Assembly: GCA_040877935.1 (NCBI GenBank)
Contig: JBBDNB010000040.1
Span: 1 to 64,000, forward strand
Length of the DNA: 64,000 nucleotides
Direction: 5' to 3'
From: Chitinophagales bacterium
Lineage (GTDB): Bacteria > Bacteroidota > Bacteroidia > Chitinophagales > CAIOSU01
Below the pieces are notes generated by a model. The model was given only the letters and a program-made list of their open reading frames with translations. It did no database searches and was not told the origin of the DNA. Every line of letters begins with the position of its first letter. The stretch's first letter is position 1. Position numbers and translations under genes: made by a program. Positions 16,761 to 24,991 of this stretch are shown here, piece after piece.

Positions 16761-17998
16761 GCTTTCAATGATTCTGTAGCCTTTTCAGTTTCCAACCCCG
16801 CCTGCCGTAAAGGCAACTCCCCCGCAAACGCCTTTTGCAAAATACTCTTTTTTAGCTCTTCCAAATCATCCATTTTCTTTTGATACACCGCTTCCAACTT
16901 TTGTGTTTCGGCTCGCAGAGTATCTAATTGGCGTACGATGGTTTGTTGTTCTTTAAGTGATGGAAATGCAAAATCAAACTCTAAAACTTGATTCATATTT
17001 GCTCTCGGCATTCTTGCTCCTGTCCAAGTTGCGTTTATCTTTTTAACTGTTGAACTAGCTATTAACCAATAGAATAGAAACTCTCTAAGTATTTCTTTTT
17101 GAACTTTTATGGGGAAAATTTCAGTAGAGCAATGACCTTCAAAGTCGGGTAACAGCACTTTATTTAAATAAGGTCGCAAACGCCCATAAAGAACGTGATG
17201 TTCATCAAAATGGAATGTTGAACTTTTTACTTCTTGAGGTTCTAAACTTCCTAAGAATTTTCCTGAATTTGATTCGATGTGTTCTAATCCAACATAAGGC
17301 AATCCTTTGTGAATGCTTTGATTCTTATCATATTCAGCAACTTCCCCCAACTTCTTCTCTTTCCATCCATCACTCTGTCCTTGCCTTGAGCGTGTCGAAG
17401 GGTCAAACACCCCCTGCAAATAGCTTTCAAAAAGTTCTTTCGCGTTTTTAAGGTTTTGTTCGGCATTGGCTTTTGCCTTGGCAATGGCGGCAAAGCACTC
17501 GTCTAAAATAGAAACAATGCGTTGTTGTTCGGGGAGGGCAGGGAGTGGGATTGGAATTGTTTTTAAAATTTTTACTGATGCTACATTTTTTATAGCAGCT
17601 CCTACAGTGTTCTTCTGAAGTTCTTTTGTAAATTGCGGACTATCCATCCAAAGTTTGAGATATTCAACATTAAGCTTTCCACTACAAGTAAGTTTAAGTA
17701 GAGCCTGATTAATTATGCCTTTCTTAATCCCTGCAGGAACTATAGCTACTTTACCCATTGTTCCTGAGCAGCTCATAATTAAGTCATTCGGTTTAAGTTC
17801 AAAGCGTTTCATCTCTTTAAACTTATTTTCATCTACAAAGTATCGTATTTCCGAAAACTGATTATAAATAGCATGTTGTTGCTCATAAACAGCATAACCT
17901 GACTTTTTAAAAATGCTTTTTTTCAAGCTACCACCGAAAGGACCTCGAACAAACCCACAGACATCTCCTAATTGCTTTATTTCCCAACCCTGCTTCAT
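16757..17998 (-). CDS. hsdS: Type I restriction enzyme S (specificity) subunit
   Basis: The 413-residue HsdS has two target-recognition domains. The first runs from 'GWEIKQLGDVCGF' to about residue 145, followed by the conserved helix 'LPEQQRIVSILDECFAAI'. The second runs from 'GWKEKKLGEVAEY' (about 212) to about 350, followed by the helix 'LKEQQTIVRQLDTLRAETQKLEAVYQKKMDDLEELKKSILQKAFAGEL'. HsdS sets the bipartite DNA target for methylation and cleavage. Between the two halves 'DPSTRSRQGQ' is encoded by a repeat of the TTCGACA-GCTCA family (17384-17402), sitting in the linker where it is tolerated. The ATG overlaps the stop of the original rhuM reading frame (ATGA), which shows that rhuM and hsdS were once coupled. 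Confidence 0.95.
   Translation of the reverse strand: MKQGWEIKQLGDVCGFVRGPFGGSLKKSIFKKSGYAVYEQQHAIYNQFSEIRYFVDENKFKEMKRFELKPNDLIMSCSGTMGKVAIVPAGIKKGIINQALLKLTCSGKLNVEYLKLWMDSPQFTKELQKNTVGAAIKNVASVKILKTIPIPLPALPEQQRIVSILDECFAAIAKAKANAEQNLKNAKELFESYLQGVFDPSTRSRQGQSDGWKEKKLGEVAEYDKNQSIHKGLPYVGLEHIESNSGKFLGSLEPQEVKSSTFHFDEHHVLYGRLRPYLNKVLLPDFEGHCSTEIFPIKVQKEILREFLFYWLIASSTVKKINATWTGARMPRANMNQVLEFDFAFPSLKEQQTIVRQLDTLRAETQKLEAVYQKKMDDLEELKKSILQKAFAGELPLRQAGLETEKATESLKA
17384..17402. repeat. Palindrome-family repeat in hsdS linker
   Basis: CCTTGAGCGTGTCGAAGGG is a variant of the CCCTGAGCCTGTCGAAGGG element also found in hsdM. It encodes 'PSTRSRQ' in the linker between the two recognition domains. 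Confidence 0.65.
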
Positions 17999-18689
17999 AC
18001 CAATTCCTTTATTTCGTTCATAATACTGCCCACCGATTTTGCTTCCATTTTAGAAAATGTACCTGCACTCCTTTTTTCTTTTTGGCCAAATGGGTCAAAG
18101 TACTTTCGTTTATGTAATTATCAATCAGCACAATTCTTTCTTTGGCCGAACGAATAATCTTGGATGCCAACTCATAGGCATCAAACACTTGTCCGTCAAA
18201 AAATACACCTTGTGTAGGGATTTGGTGGGTACTGATTTGTAGGCCTATTTGATCTACTTTATTTTTCAAACTTTCTACTTGGTCTTCAAAGCGGTTCATC
18301 CGGTTGTTAATGGCATAACCTTTTAATAAATAGTTTTTCAGAACCCGGGTTGCCCAAATACGGAATTGGGTTGCACGAACAGAATTTACTCTATAGCCTA
18401 CTGATAATACTGCATCAATGCTGTAATACTTTACTCTAATGCTCTGAGTTTTCCCTTTGATTGCCCCGTGTTGAGTGGTATGTTCCAAAATGGAACTAAC
18501 CACATTTTCGTCAAGTTCGCCCGACTTGAAAATATTGCCTAAATGCTTTGTAATTGCAGGGCGCTGGGTTCCAAACAAGTCGGCTATTTGTTGTTGTGTC
18601 AGCCAAATCGTTTCTGATTTTTCATCAATTCTTACCTCAATATGCTCGGCAAGTTCATCCGGGCGGTATAAAATGATTTCGTCTTTCAC
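17995..18689 (-). pseudogene. RhuM family gene with an internal deletion and frameshift
   Basis: The open frame 18018-18689 (223 residues) carries the RhuM N-terminus, with 'TIWLTQQQIADLFGTQRPAITKHLGNIF' (28-55) and 'YYSIDAVLSVGYRVNSVRATQFRIWATRVL' (87-116), and the start of the C-terminal domain up to 'TLTHLAKKKKGVQV'. It then runs into an unrelated 15-residue tail. In another frame, 17995-18057 encodes 'FSKMEAKSVGSIMNEIKELV' and stops at TGA overlapping the hsdS ATG. That matches the expected RhuM C-terminal end. The middle, roughly 80 codons by family length, is missing and the frame has shifted. RhuM proteins are common in R-M islands and have no established function. The truncated product may still be made from ATG 18689. 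Confidence 0.8.
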
Positions 18690-18749
18690 TTATTCTATTT
18701 TCATTTTTTAAACTGTCAAGTAATCCTTGTCTGTTGTTTTTATAAATTA

Positions 18750-20267
18750 CTACTTGCCAATTATCAATTGTAAATTATCCATTATCAAAGCACTTTCTTC
18801 ATCCAAAGCTTTCATCTCTTCCAAAATTTCCTGCGGTTGGCGAAGTGGATCAGCTTCTGGCGTATTTGGGTTTTTTACGCTCAGGTCAAAGGTGCTTTGG
18901 TCAACATCCTTGATGTTTACCTTCCAGGATTTTTCGCTATCCCCCTTCGACAAGCTCAGGGCAAGAAACTCTTCCAAATCCTTTTCATTAAGTGGATTGG
19001 TCTTGCCCAAATTACGTCCCGGGTTCAACTGGTAAAACCAAACCTTTTGTGTAGGTTTTCCTTTTTCGAAAAACAGCACTACAGTTTTTACCCCTGCACC
19101 GGTAAAGGTCCCACCCGGTAAATCCAAGACAGTATGCAGATTGCAATTTTGCAATAATTCTTTTCGTAAAGCAATGCTCGCATTATCGGTATTGCTCAAA
19201 AAGGTATTTTTAATGACCACACCTGCCTTGCCGCCTGCTTTTAAAATTTTGATGAAGTGTTGCAAAAAAAGCGAAGCGGTTTCGCCTGTTTTAATCGGGA
19301 AGTTTTGTTGTACTTCGGCACGTTCCTTTCCACCAAAAGGTGGATTGGCCAGCACCACATCATAGCGGTCTTTTTCTTGTATGTCGGCCAGGTTTTCGGC
19401 AAGCGTGTTGGTGTGTATGATATTGGGTGCTTCCACACCGTGCAAAATCATGTTCATGATGCCAATGATGTACGCCAATGATTTTTTCTCCTTGCCGTAA
19501 AAGGTGCGTTTTTGCAAAGTTTCCCATTCCCTGGTAGAAAGGCCGGACCCTGAGCCTGTCGAAGGGCCGGATTTCAGATAGTCGAATGCTTCGCAAAGAA
19601 AGCCCGCAGAACCTGCTGCACCGTCATAAATTTTATCGCCAATTTTTGGTGCCACCACTTTTACAATGGTGGTAATAAGCGGTCGGGGTGTGTAGTATTC
19701 ACCACCGTTTCGCCCTGCATTGCCCATGTTTTTTATTTTGTCTTCATACAGATGGCTCATTTCGTGCTTCTCTGCATGAGTACGGAAACGCAATTCGTCA
19801 ATACGGTTGATTACTTCACGTAAGTTGTAGCCACTTTGGATGCGGTTTTTCAGTTCGCTGAAAATCTCGCCAATCTTGTATTCAATCGTGTCGGCATTCT
19901 CGGCAGAAAGTTTGAATTTTTTCAGGTAGGGAAACAATTTGCCGTTCACAAAGTCCAAAAGGTCGTCTCCTGTCAGAGCGTTGTGGTCTGGTTCGACAAG
20001 CTCACCATCCTTCATTCTCGTTCTTGCATTCGGCCCCTGAGCCTGTCGAAGGGGCATTGCCCAAACACTCCATTGGTATTCCTGGTCAATAATGGGCGTA
20101 TAGGTTTTTCCTGTGAGTTCGGCAGAAGTGGCACGGTCACGCTCCAAGTCGTCCAAATATTTCAGGAACAATACCCAAGAGGTCTGTTCGACATAATCCA
20201 ATTCACTTCCACAACCTGCGTCTTTGTGGAGTATGTCATCTATATTTTTAAAAGTCTGTTCAAACAT
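18750..20267 (-). CDS. hsdM: Type I restriction-modification methyltransferase (M) subunit
   Basis: The 505-residue N6-adenine methyltransferase has the HsdM helical N-terminus 'FKNIDDILHKDAGCGSELDYVEQTSWVLFLKYLDDLE'. The SAM site is 'DGAAGSAGF' (215-223) and the catalytic motif IV is NPPF (308-311). It methylates the target chosen by HsdS and protects host DNA. Three segments look inserted and are encoded by repeat copies: 71-93 'MPLRQAQGPNARTR..ELVEP', 233-244 'SGPSTGSGSGLS', and 435-442 'LALSLSKG'. All keep the frame and lie outside catalytic motifs. It is first in the minus-strand R-M operon, with a candidate promoter at 20308-20337. It is separated from rhuM by 60 bases. Confidence 0.95.
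   Translation of the reverse strand: MFEQTFKNIDDILHKDAGCGSELDYVEQTSWVLFLKYLDDLERDRATSAELTGKTYTPIIDQEYQWSVWAMPLRQAQGPNARTRMKDGELVEPDHNALTGDDLLDFVNGKLFPYLKKFKLSAENADTIEYKIGEIFSELKNRIQSGYNLREVINRIDELRFRTHAEKHEMSHLYEDKIKNMGNAGRNGGEYYTPRPLITTIVKVVAPKIGDKIYDGAAGSAGFLCEAFDYLKSGPSTGSGSGLSTREWETLQKRTFYGKEKKSLAYIIGIMNMILHGVEAPNIIHTNTLAENLADIQEKDRYDVVLANPPFGGKERAEVQQNFPIKTGETASLFLQHFIKILKAGGKAGVVIKNTFLSNTDNASIALRKELLQNCNLHTVLDLPGGTFTGAGVKTVVLFFEKGKPTQKVWFYQLNPGRNLGKTNPLNEKDLEEFLALSLSKGDSEKSWKVNIKDVDQSTFDLSVKNPNTPEADPLRQPQEILEEMKALDEESALIMDNLQLIIGK
18943..18961. repeat. Palindrome-family repeat in hsdM (C-terminal copy)
   Basis: CCCTTCGACAAGCTCAGGG is the cleanest copy of the family. It reads in frame in hsdM as 'ALSLSKG'. 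Confidence 0.75.
19548..19566. repeat. Palindrome-family repeat in hsdM (central copy)
   Basis: CCCTGAGCCTGTCGAAGGG reads in hsdM as part of 'GPSTGSGS', just after the SAM-binding motif. Confidence 0.75.
19990..20055. repeat. Two adjacent palindrome-family repeats in hsdM (N-terminal copies)
   Basis: GGTTCGACAAGCTCACC (19990-20006) is the same subtype as the ends of the GIY-YIG insertion. Twenty-six bases on, 20033-20055 is the CCCTGAGCCTGTCGAAGGG subtype with extended GCCCC/GGGGC arms. The two copies are in opposite orientation with a short linker, like a miniature of the hsdR insertion without the nuclease. Confidence 0.75.
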
Positions 20268-20307
20268 TCGTTTTCTTTATTTCAGTTGTTTATTTTCTAA
20301 AGATTCC

Positions 20308-20337
20308 TAAAGATATAAAATATTAAAACTCATCAAA
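20308..20337 (-). promoter_or_regulatory. Candidate promoter of the type I R-M operon
   Basis: On the minus strand TTTG (20334-20337) is followed after 18 bases by TATCTTTA (20308-20315), one base from the TAnnTTTG consensus. The hsdM ATG is 41 bases downstream. No other strong motif is seen between hsdM and the permease. Confidence 0.45.
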
Positions 20338-20403
20338 TAGACTTTTAATATACAAGCTGATTAGATTGAAAATTATTTGCTAATTGCGCCAAATTGGGAA
20401 ACA

Positions 20404-20474
20404 TCACTCATACCTTAGCGCCTCAATAGGATCGAGCTTTGCTGCTTTCAGTGCCGGGTATATTCCTGCCAGCA
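20404..20474. repeat. Right 71-bp direct repeat bounding the R-M island (3' end of the intact ABC permease)
   Basis: This is the partner of 9729-9799, with 70 of 71 positions identical and the same orientation. Here it is the genuine 3' end of the intact permease gene. Confidence 0.93.
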
Positions 20475-21630
20475 AACCGATTAAAAAGCAGAAAGCAATG
20501 CCCAGGCCAATCCACAGCCAGGGAATGATAAAGCTCCCGCCAATTAACAGTGAAACGGCATTTCCTGCCAATATGCCCAGAACAATGCCCAACAGGCCTC
20601 CAATTTGACAAATCACGATGGCTTCTGTCAAAAACTGAAAGCGGATCATTTTATTAGATGCGCCCAATGCTTTGCTCACACCTATTTCACGGGTGCGTTC
20701 AGAGACGCTAACCAGCATAATATTCATCAAACCTATGCCAGCTCCAAGTAAGGTAATAAGTCCTATTAAAGTAGCTGCAAGTGATATATACTGCAATTCA
20801 TCAATTACCGTACTTGCCAGTTTATCGCTTCTATTGATTGCGAAATCATTTTCTTCGCGTGGATGCAAACCACGAACAACCCTGAAAAGACCAATTGCAT
20901 CACTCACCAATAAATCAAGTGCTTCTGCCTGGGGTGTTAACACATTTATGTCAAATTGAAATTTGCGCTCAGAAAATTTAGACAATGCAGACCGCAGGGG
21001 AATTAAAACCATATTGTCGGAGCTTACCATGCTGGAGCCCTTTTCTTCAAGTATTCCTATTACCTGGTATGGAATATTCCCCACATAAAGGCGTACTCCT
21101 TCTGCTTTGGTGCGTGAACTGAACAATTGTTTATAGACACCTTGCCCCAGTATAACTACATTTACGCCTTTCTCAATTTCAAATGGCGAAAAATTTCTAC
21201 CCTCTTGAATATTATAACCCGATGCCGAAAGGTAATTTTCATCAGAACCAATAAGTGTAATATTCGGATTGGTTTTTTCCTGCTCCCACTTAATCGTTGC
21301 TATATTGCTCACCCGCGATGAAATACTCACCGCAGCTTTGGATTCAAATTGTCGCTTAAAATTTCGCGCCTCTTCCAGTGTAATATCACGGGTTTGCTCT
21401 TGTTTGCTTCCCCTGCTCCTGATTCCTATGCCCTTGTTTTGAATGACAAAAGTATTGGCGCCCAAAAGCGTAAAATTAGAACGCAAAGATGCTTTTATAC
21501 TGTCAATTGAAGTCAGGATGCCTACTAAGGCCATAATGCCAATGGCAATAATGGAAAATGTGAGTGTAGTTCTCAACTTATTGCCCATTATAGCTTTAAG
21601 TGCCAGTAAAACATTCAGCCAAATATTCAT
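20404..21630 (-). CDS. ABC transporter permease, MacB/FtsX type
   Basis: The 408-residue inner-membrane permease has one N-terminal helix (about 19-41) and a MacB-like periplasmic core. The FtsX domain near the C-terminus includes 'GAGIGLMNIMLVSVSERTREIGVSKALGA' and '[26 protein letters not shown]', the standard end of this family. MacB-type proteins couple cytoplasmic ATPase activity to envelope efflux or lipoprotein-related functions. No ATPase gene is adjacent in this window. Its last 71 bases are duplicated beyond the R-M island at 9729-9799, so the island lies exactly at the 3' end of this gene and leaves it intact. Confidence 0.9.
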   Translation of the reverse strand: MNIWLNVLLALKAIMGNKLRTTLTFSIIAIGIMALVGILTSIDSIKASLRSNFTLLGANTFVIQNKGIGIRSRGSKQEQTRDITLEEARNFKRQFESKAAVSISSRVSNIATIKWEQEKTNPNITLIGSDENYLSASGYNIQEGRNFSPFEIEKGVNVVILGQGVYKQLFSSRTKAEGVRLYVGNIPYQVIGILEEKGSSMVSSDNMVLIPLRSALSKFSERKFQFDINVLTPQAEALDLLVSDAIGLFRVVRGLHPREENDFAINRSDKLASTVIDELQYISLAATLIGLITLLGAGIGLMNIMLVSVSERTREIGVSKALGASNKMIRFQFLTEAIVICQIGGLLGIVLGILAGNAVSLLIGGSFIIPWLWIGLGIAFCFLIGLLAGIYPALKAAKLDPIEALRYE

Positions 21631-21849
21631 CCGCTAATTGCTCTTATTACAAAGTTGCTTTTTTTGATTCGTGATTTTTAAGAAAACTTTTGTAGGGTAT
21701 TACTCAAGTAATTTCATTCAAACGCTATTTTAATCAGATAACGTGAACAAAGCCTATTTAGAATCATTATTAATTAAGTGCTCAACTTTCAATGCACCCA
21801 ATATTTAGTAATTTTACTCGATCAAAAATAACCCAAAAAACAAAACATT

Positions 21850-24114
21850 ATGGTTTTCGACTTGGATATGATTAAAGAGGTTTACAAAAAGATTCCCGCA
21901 CGTGTTAAGCAAGCTAAGGAAGTTGTAGGAAAACCTTTAACACTATCTGAAAAAATTCTTTATTCCCACCTTTGGGAAGGCGCTGCAGAAGAAGCTTTTG
22001 AAAGAGCTAAGTCTTATGTCAATTTTGCCCCTGATCGCGTAGCGATGCAAGATGCAACTGCTCAAATGGCTTTGCTTCAGTTTATGCAAGCCGGCAAAAA
22101 GAAAGCAGCAGTTCCTTCTACGGTACACTGCGATCACTTGATTCAGGCAAGAATTGGTGCTGATGAAGATTTGCAGGATGCAATGAATAAAAACAATGAG
22201 GTTTTTAATTTCCTGGAATCTGTATCAAATAAATACGGTATTGGATTCTGGAAACCCGGTGCAGGTATCATTCACCAGGTGGTTTTGGAAAATTATGCTT
22301 TTCCTGGAGGAATGATGATCGGTACTGATTCACACACCGTAAATGCCGGAGGACTTGGAATGGTCGCTATTGGTGTAGGTGGTGCCGATGCAGTAGATGT
22401 AATGGCCGGAATGCCCTGGGAATTGAAATTTCCTAAATTGATCGGTGTGAAATTGACCGGAAAATTAAACGGCTGGACTGCTCCAAAGGATGTAATCTTG
22501 AAAGTAGCTGGCATTTTGACCGTAAAAGGCGGAACCGGAGCCATTGTGGAATATTTTGGCGAAGGAGCAAAATCCATGAGCTGTACCGGAAAAGGCACCA
22601 TTTGTAATATGGGTGCTGAAATCGGTGCGACTACTTCAACCTTTGGCTATGACGAATCCATGGAACGATACCTTAAAGCCACCGGAAGAGCGGAAGTTGC
22701 TGAATTGGCCAATGGCATAAAAGAACATTTAACAGGAGATCCTGAGGTATATGCCGAGCCTGAAAAATATTTTGATCAGGTGATTGAAATTGACCTTTCA
22801 ACATTGAGCCCGCATTTAAACGGACCATTTACACCTGATTTGGCTACACCCATTGCTGAAATGAGAGAAAAAGCCAAGAAAAACGATTGGCCAATGGAAG
22901 TACAGTGGGGACTGATCGGTTCTTGTACCAACTCTTCCTACGAGGATATGTCAAGAGCTGAATCCATTGCCAAACAGGCGGTTGAGAAAAAATTGAAACC
23001 TAAATCCAGTTTTGGAATCAATCCGGGATCTGAACAGGTGCGCTTTACTATTGAAAGAGACGGTATTATCGAAACCTTTGAAAAACTCGGCACCCGGGTT
23101 TTTACCAATGCTTGTGGCCCATGTATCGGACAGTGGAATCGTGCGGGTTCTGAAAAAGGAGAGAAAAATACCATTGTGCATTCATTCAATAGAAACTTTG
23201 CCAAAAGAGCAGATGGAAATCCAAACACACATGCATTTGTAACTTCCCCAGAAATGGTTGCCGCTATTGCAATTTCAGGAGATTTGGGCTTCAATCCCAT
23301 TACCGATACCTTGACCAATGAAGATGGGGAAGAAGTGAAATTGGATCCACCCACAGGCTTTGAATTGCCCGAAAAAGGTTTTGATGTAGAAGATTCCGGT
23401 TATCAGGAACCTGCAAAAGACGGAAGCGCTGTGGATATTGTGGTAAAACCTGACAGCAAGCGTTTGCAATTGCTTACTCCATTTGAACCCTGGGATGGCA
23501 AAAATTTGACCGGTATAAAATTGCTGATAAAAGCAAAAGGCAAATGTACGACCGACCATATTTCAATGGCCGGTCCTTGGTTGCGCTACAGAGGACATTT
23601 GGATAATATTTCTGACAATACCCTGACTGGTGCAGTAAATGCATTCAATGATGAAACTGACAAAGTAAAAAGTCAACTGACCGGTGAATACGATTCTGTC
23701 CCCAATACACAGAGAAAATACAAGGAATCAGGCGTACCTACCATTGTTGTGGGAGATCACAATTATGGAGAGGGTTCTTCAAGGGAACACGCTGCTATGC
23801 AGCCACGCCACCTTGGAGTTAAAGCTGTTTTGGTGAAATCATTTGCCAGAATTCATGAAACCAATCTTAAAAAACAAGGCTTGTTGGGACTTACATTTGA
23901 CAATGAGGCAGATTATGATAAAATTCAGGAAGATGATACATTCAACTTCTTGGATTTGGATCAGTTTGAAACCGGCAAACCAATTAATATTGAAGTGGTG
24001 CATGCCGATGGTTCTAAAGACTTGATTAAAACCAATCATACCTACAATGAACAACAAATTGGCTGGTACAGGGCTGGTAGTGCTTTGAATTTAATCAGAG
24101 AACTGAATAAATAA
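21850..24114 (+). CDS. acn: Aconitate hydratase (mitochondrial-type aconitase)
   Basis: The 754-residue enzyme isomerises citrate to isocitrate in the TCA cycle using a [4Fe-4S] cluster. The cluster cysteines are C359 ('SCTNSS') and C422 and C425 ('ACGPCIGQ'). The early '[28 protein letters not shown]' and the swivel-domain '[22 protein letters not shown]' are classic. Length and motif spacing match the mitochondrial/ACO2-like branch found in Bacteroidota. It is a monocistronic gene with an AT-rich leader and a hairpin terminator at 24141-24168. Confidence 0.97.
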   Translation: MVFDLDMIKEVYKKIPARVKQAKEVVGKPLTLSEKILYSHLWEGAAEEAFERAKSYVNFAPDRVAMQDATAQMALLQFMQAGKKKAAVPSTVHCDHLIQARIGADEDLQDAMNKNNEVFNFLESVSNKYGIGFWKPGAGIIHQVVLENYAFPGGMMIGTDSHTVNAGGLGMVAIGVGGADAVDVMAGMPWELKFPKLIGVKLTGKLNGWTAPKDVILKVAGILTVKGGTGAIVEYFGEGAKSMSCTGKGTICNMGAEIGATTSTFGYDESMERYLKATGRAEVAELANGIKEHLTGDPEVYAEPEKYFDQVIEIDLSTLSPHLNGPFTPDLATPIAEMREKAKKNDWPMEVQWGLIGSCTNSSYEDMSRAESIAKQAVEKKLKPKSSFGINPGSEQVRFTIERDGIIETFEKLGTRVFTNACGPCIGQWNRAGSEKGEKNTIVHSFNRNFAKRADGNPNTHAFVTSPEMVAAIAISGDLGFNPITDTLTNEDGEEVKLDPPTGFELPEKGFDVEDSGYQEPAKDGSAVDIVVKPDSKRLQLLTPFEPWDGKNLTGIKLLIKAKGKCTTDHISMAGPWLRYRGHLDNISDNTLTGAVNAFNDETDKVKSQLTGEYDSVPNTQRKYKESGVPTIVVGDHNYGEGSSREHAAMQPRHLGVKAVLVKSFARIHETNLKKQGLLGLTFDNEADYDKIQEDDTFNFLDLDQFETGKPINIEVVHADGSKDLIKTNHTYNEQQIGWYRAGSALNLIRELNK

Positions 24115-24140
24115 GGGAATAGACCCTCGTCAATCTTAAA

Positions 24141-24168
24141 GGCTGTTCAATTTCGGACAGCCATTTTT
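24141..24168 (+). terminator. Rho-independent terminator of the aconitase gene
   Basis: GGCTGT pairs with ACAGCC across a short loop, followed by ATTTTTAA. It starts 27 bases after the aconitase stop. Confidence 0.8.
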
Positions 24169-24172
24169 AATA

Positions 24173-24805
24173 TCAATCAGAATTTAACAAAATACTTTCT
24201 GCATTCGGCCCTTCATTAAAAAGCAGATCAAGAATACTGAGATTGCTTTGAAAACTGTGCCGATCGCTGAAAACCTGTAAATACGGTTTGGAACTCAACA
24301 CTTCACTTGATTTGTCCTTTTCGGGATTCGGGTGAATGCATGAGCGCCAGTCCTCTATTCCGGGAACTGTTTTCTCAAAATTATTTGTCAATGAAAAATC
24401 TACTTCTGTTTTCAACAGTTTGAGCGTGGTTTCCAAAAGTGACAGATTAAAATCAAAAAGCGATTGATGTTGGGTATCGTAAAACTTTTCAAAATAAGGA
24501 CTGTAATGCTCAAAATAAGGAGAACGCCCATAAGCCGCGCGGATGGAATTCCAGTGATTGCGTTGCCAATCCTGCGTATAGTCGATTTTAGTTTGGCGAT
24601 AAGCTTGTGAGTGGCTTCTGCCCCCCTTAACCGGAATACTTAAAATTTGTCTTCCGTTTGGCCCCAGTATCTCACAGCGATTTCTGTATGTGGCTTTCAC
24701 AAAAGATTCACATGCCTCGATAAACACTTTGTTGTATTTTAAAAGCAGGCTGTAATAAGCAATGGGAGCCAGATAATCCAACTCAATAAGCAGCGTTTTT
24801 TGCAT
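24173..24805 (-). CDS. WbqC family protein
   Basis: The 210-residue cytoplasmic protein has WbqC family features: 'YLAPIAYYSLLLKYNKVFIEACESFVKATYRNRCEI', 'GRQILSIPVKGG' and 'WQRNHWNSIRAAYGRSPYFEHY'. WbqC-like proteins occur in polysaccharide and O-antigen clusters, but their reaction is not established. The TAACTTTG box (minus strand, 24810-24817) ends only 5 bases before the ATG, which would give a very short or leaderless mRNA. It is convergent with aconitase. Confidence 0.85.
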   Translation of the reverse strand: MQKTLLIELDYLAPIAYYSLLLKYNKVFIEACESFVKATYRNRCEILGPNGRQILSIPVKGGRSHSQAYRQTKIDYTQDWQRNHWNSIRAAYGRSPYFEHYSPYFEKFYDTQHQSLFDFNLSLLETTLKLLKTEVDFSLTNNFEKTVPGIEDWRSCIHPNPEKDKSSEVLSSKPYLQVFSDRHSFQSNLSILDLLFNEGPNAESILLNSD

Positions 24806-24904
24806 TTTACAAAGTTAATCAATGCTAATGCATAAGGATAATAAACTATAGCACTGAAAATCAGGTTTATTGAATTCAGTTCCACAAATTGAAGAAATTA
24901 GAAT

Positions 24905-24964
24905 AACCTGAGTTCGGAAATTATTTATTACTCAGAACTCTTAAATAATTATCGAACTTAGCTT
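24905..24964. repeat. Palindromic MITE-like element, copy A (60 bp, inverted orientation)
   Basis: The ends AACCTGAGTTCGG and CGAACTTAGCTT are inverted copies, and the AATTATTTA blocks inside them also pair. Its reverse complement aligns along its full length with copy B (35718-35779) and with the ends of copy C (44083-44338). It ends 27 bases before the GWxTD start codon. Confidence 0.7.
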
Positions 24965-24991
24965 AGTAACTTTACACTCAGTATGATAATT

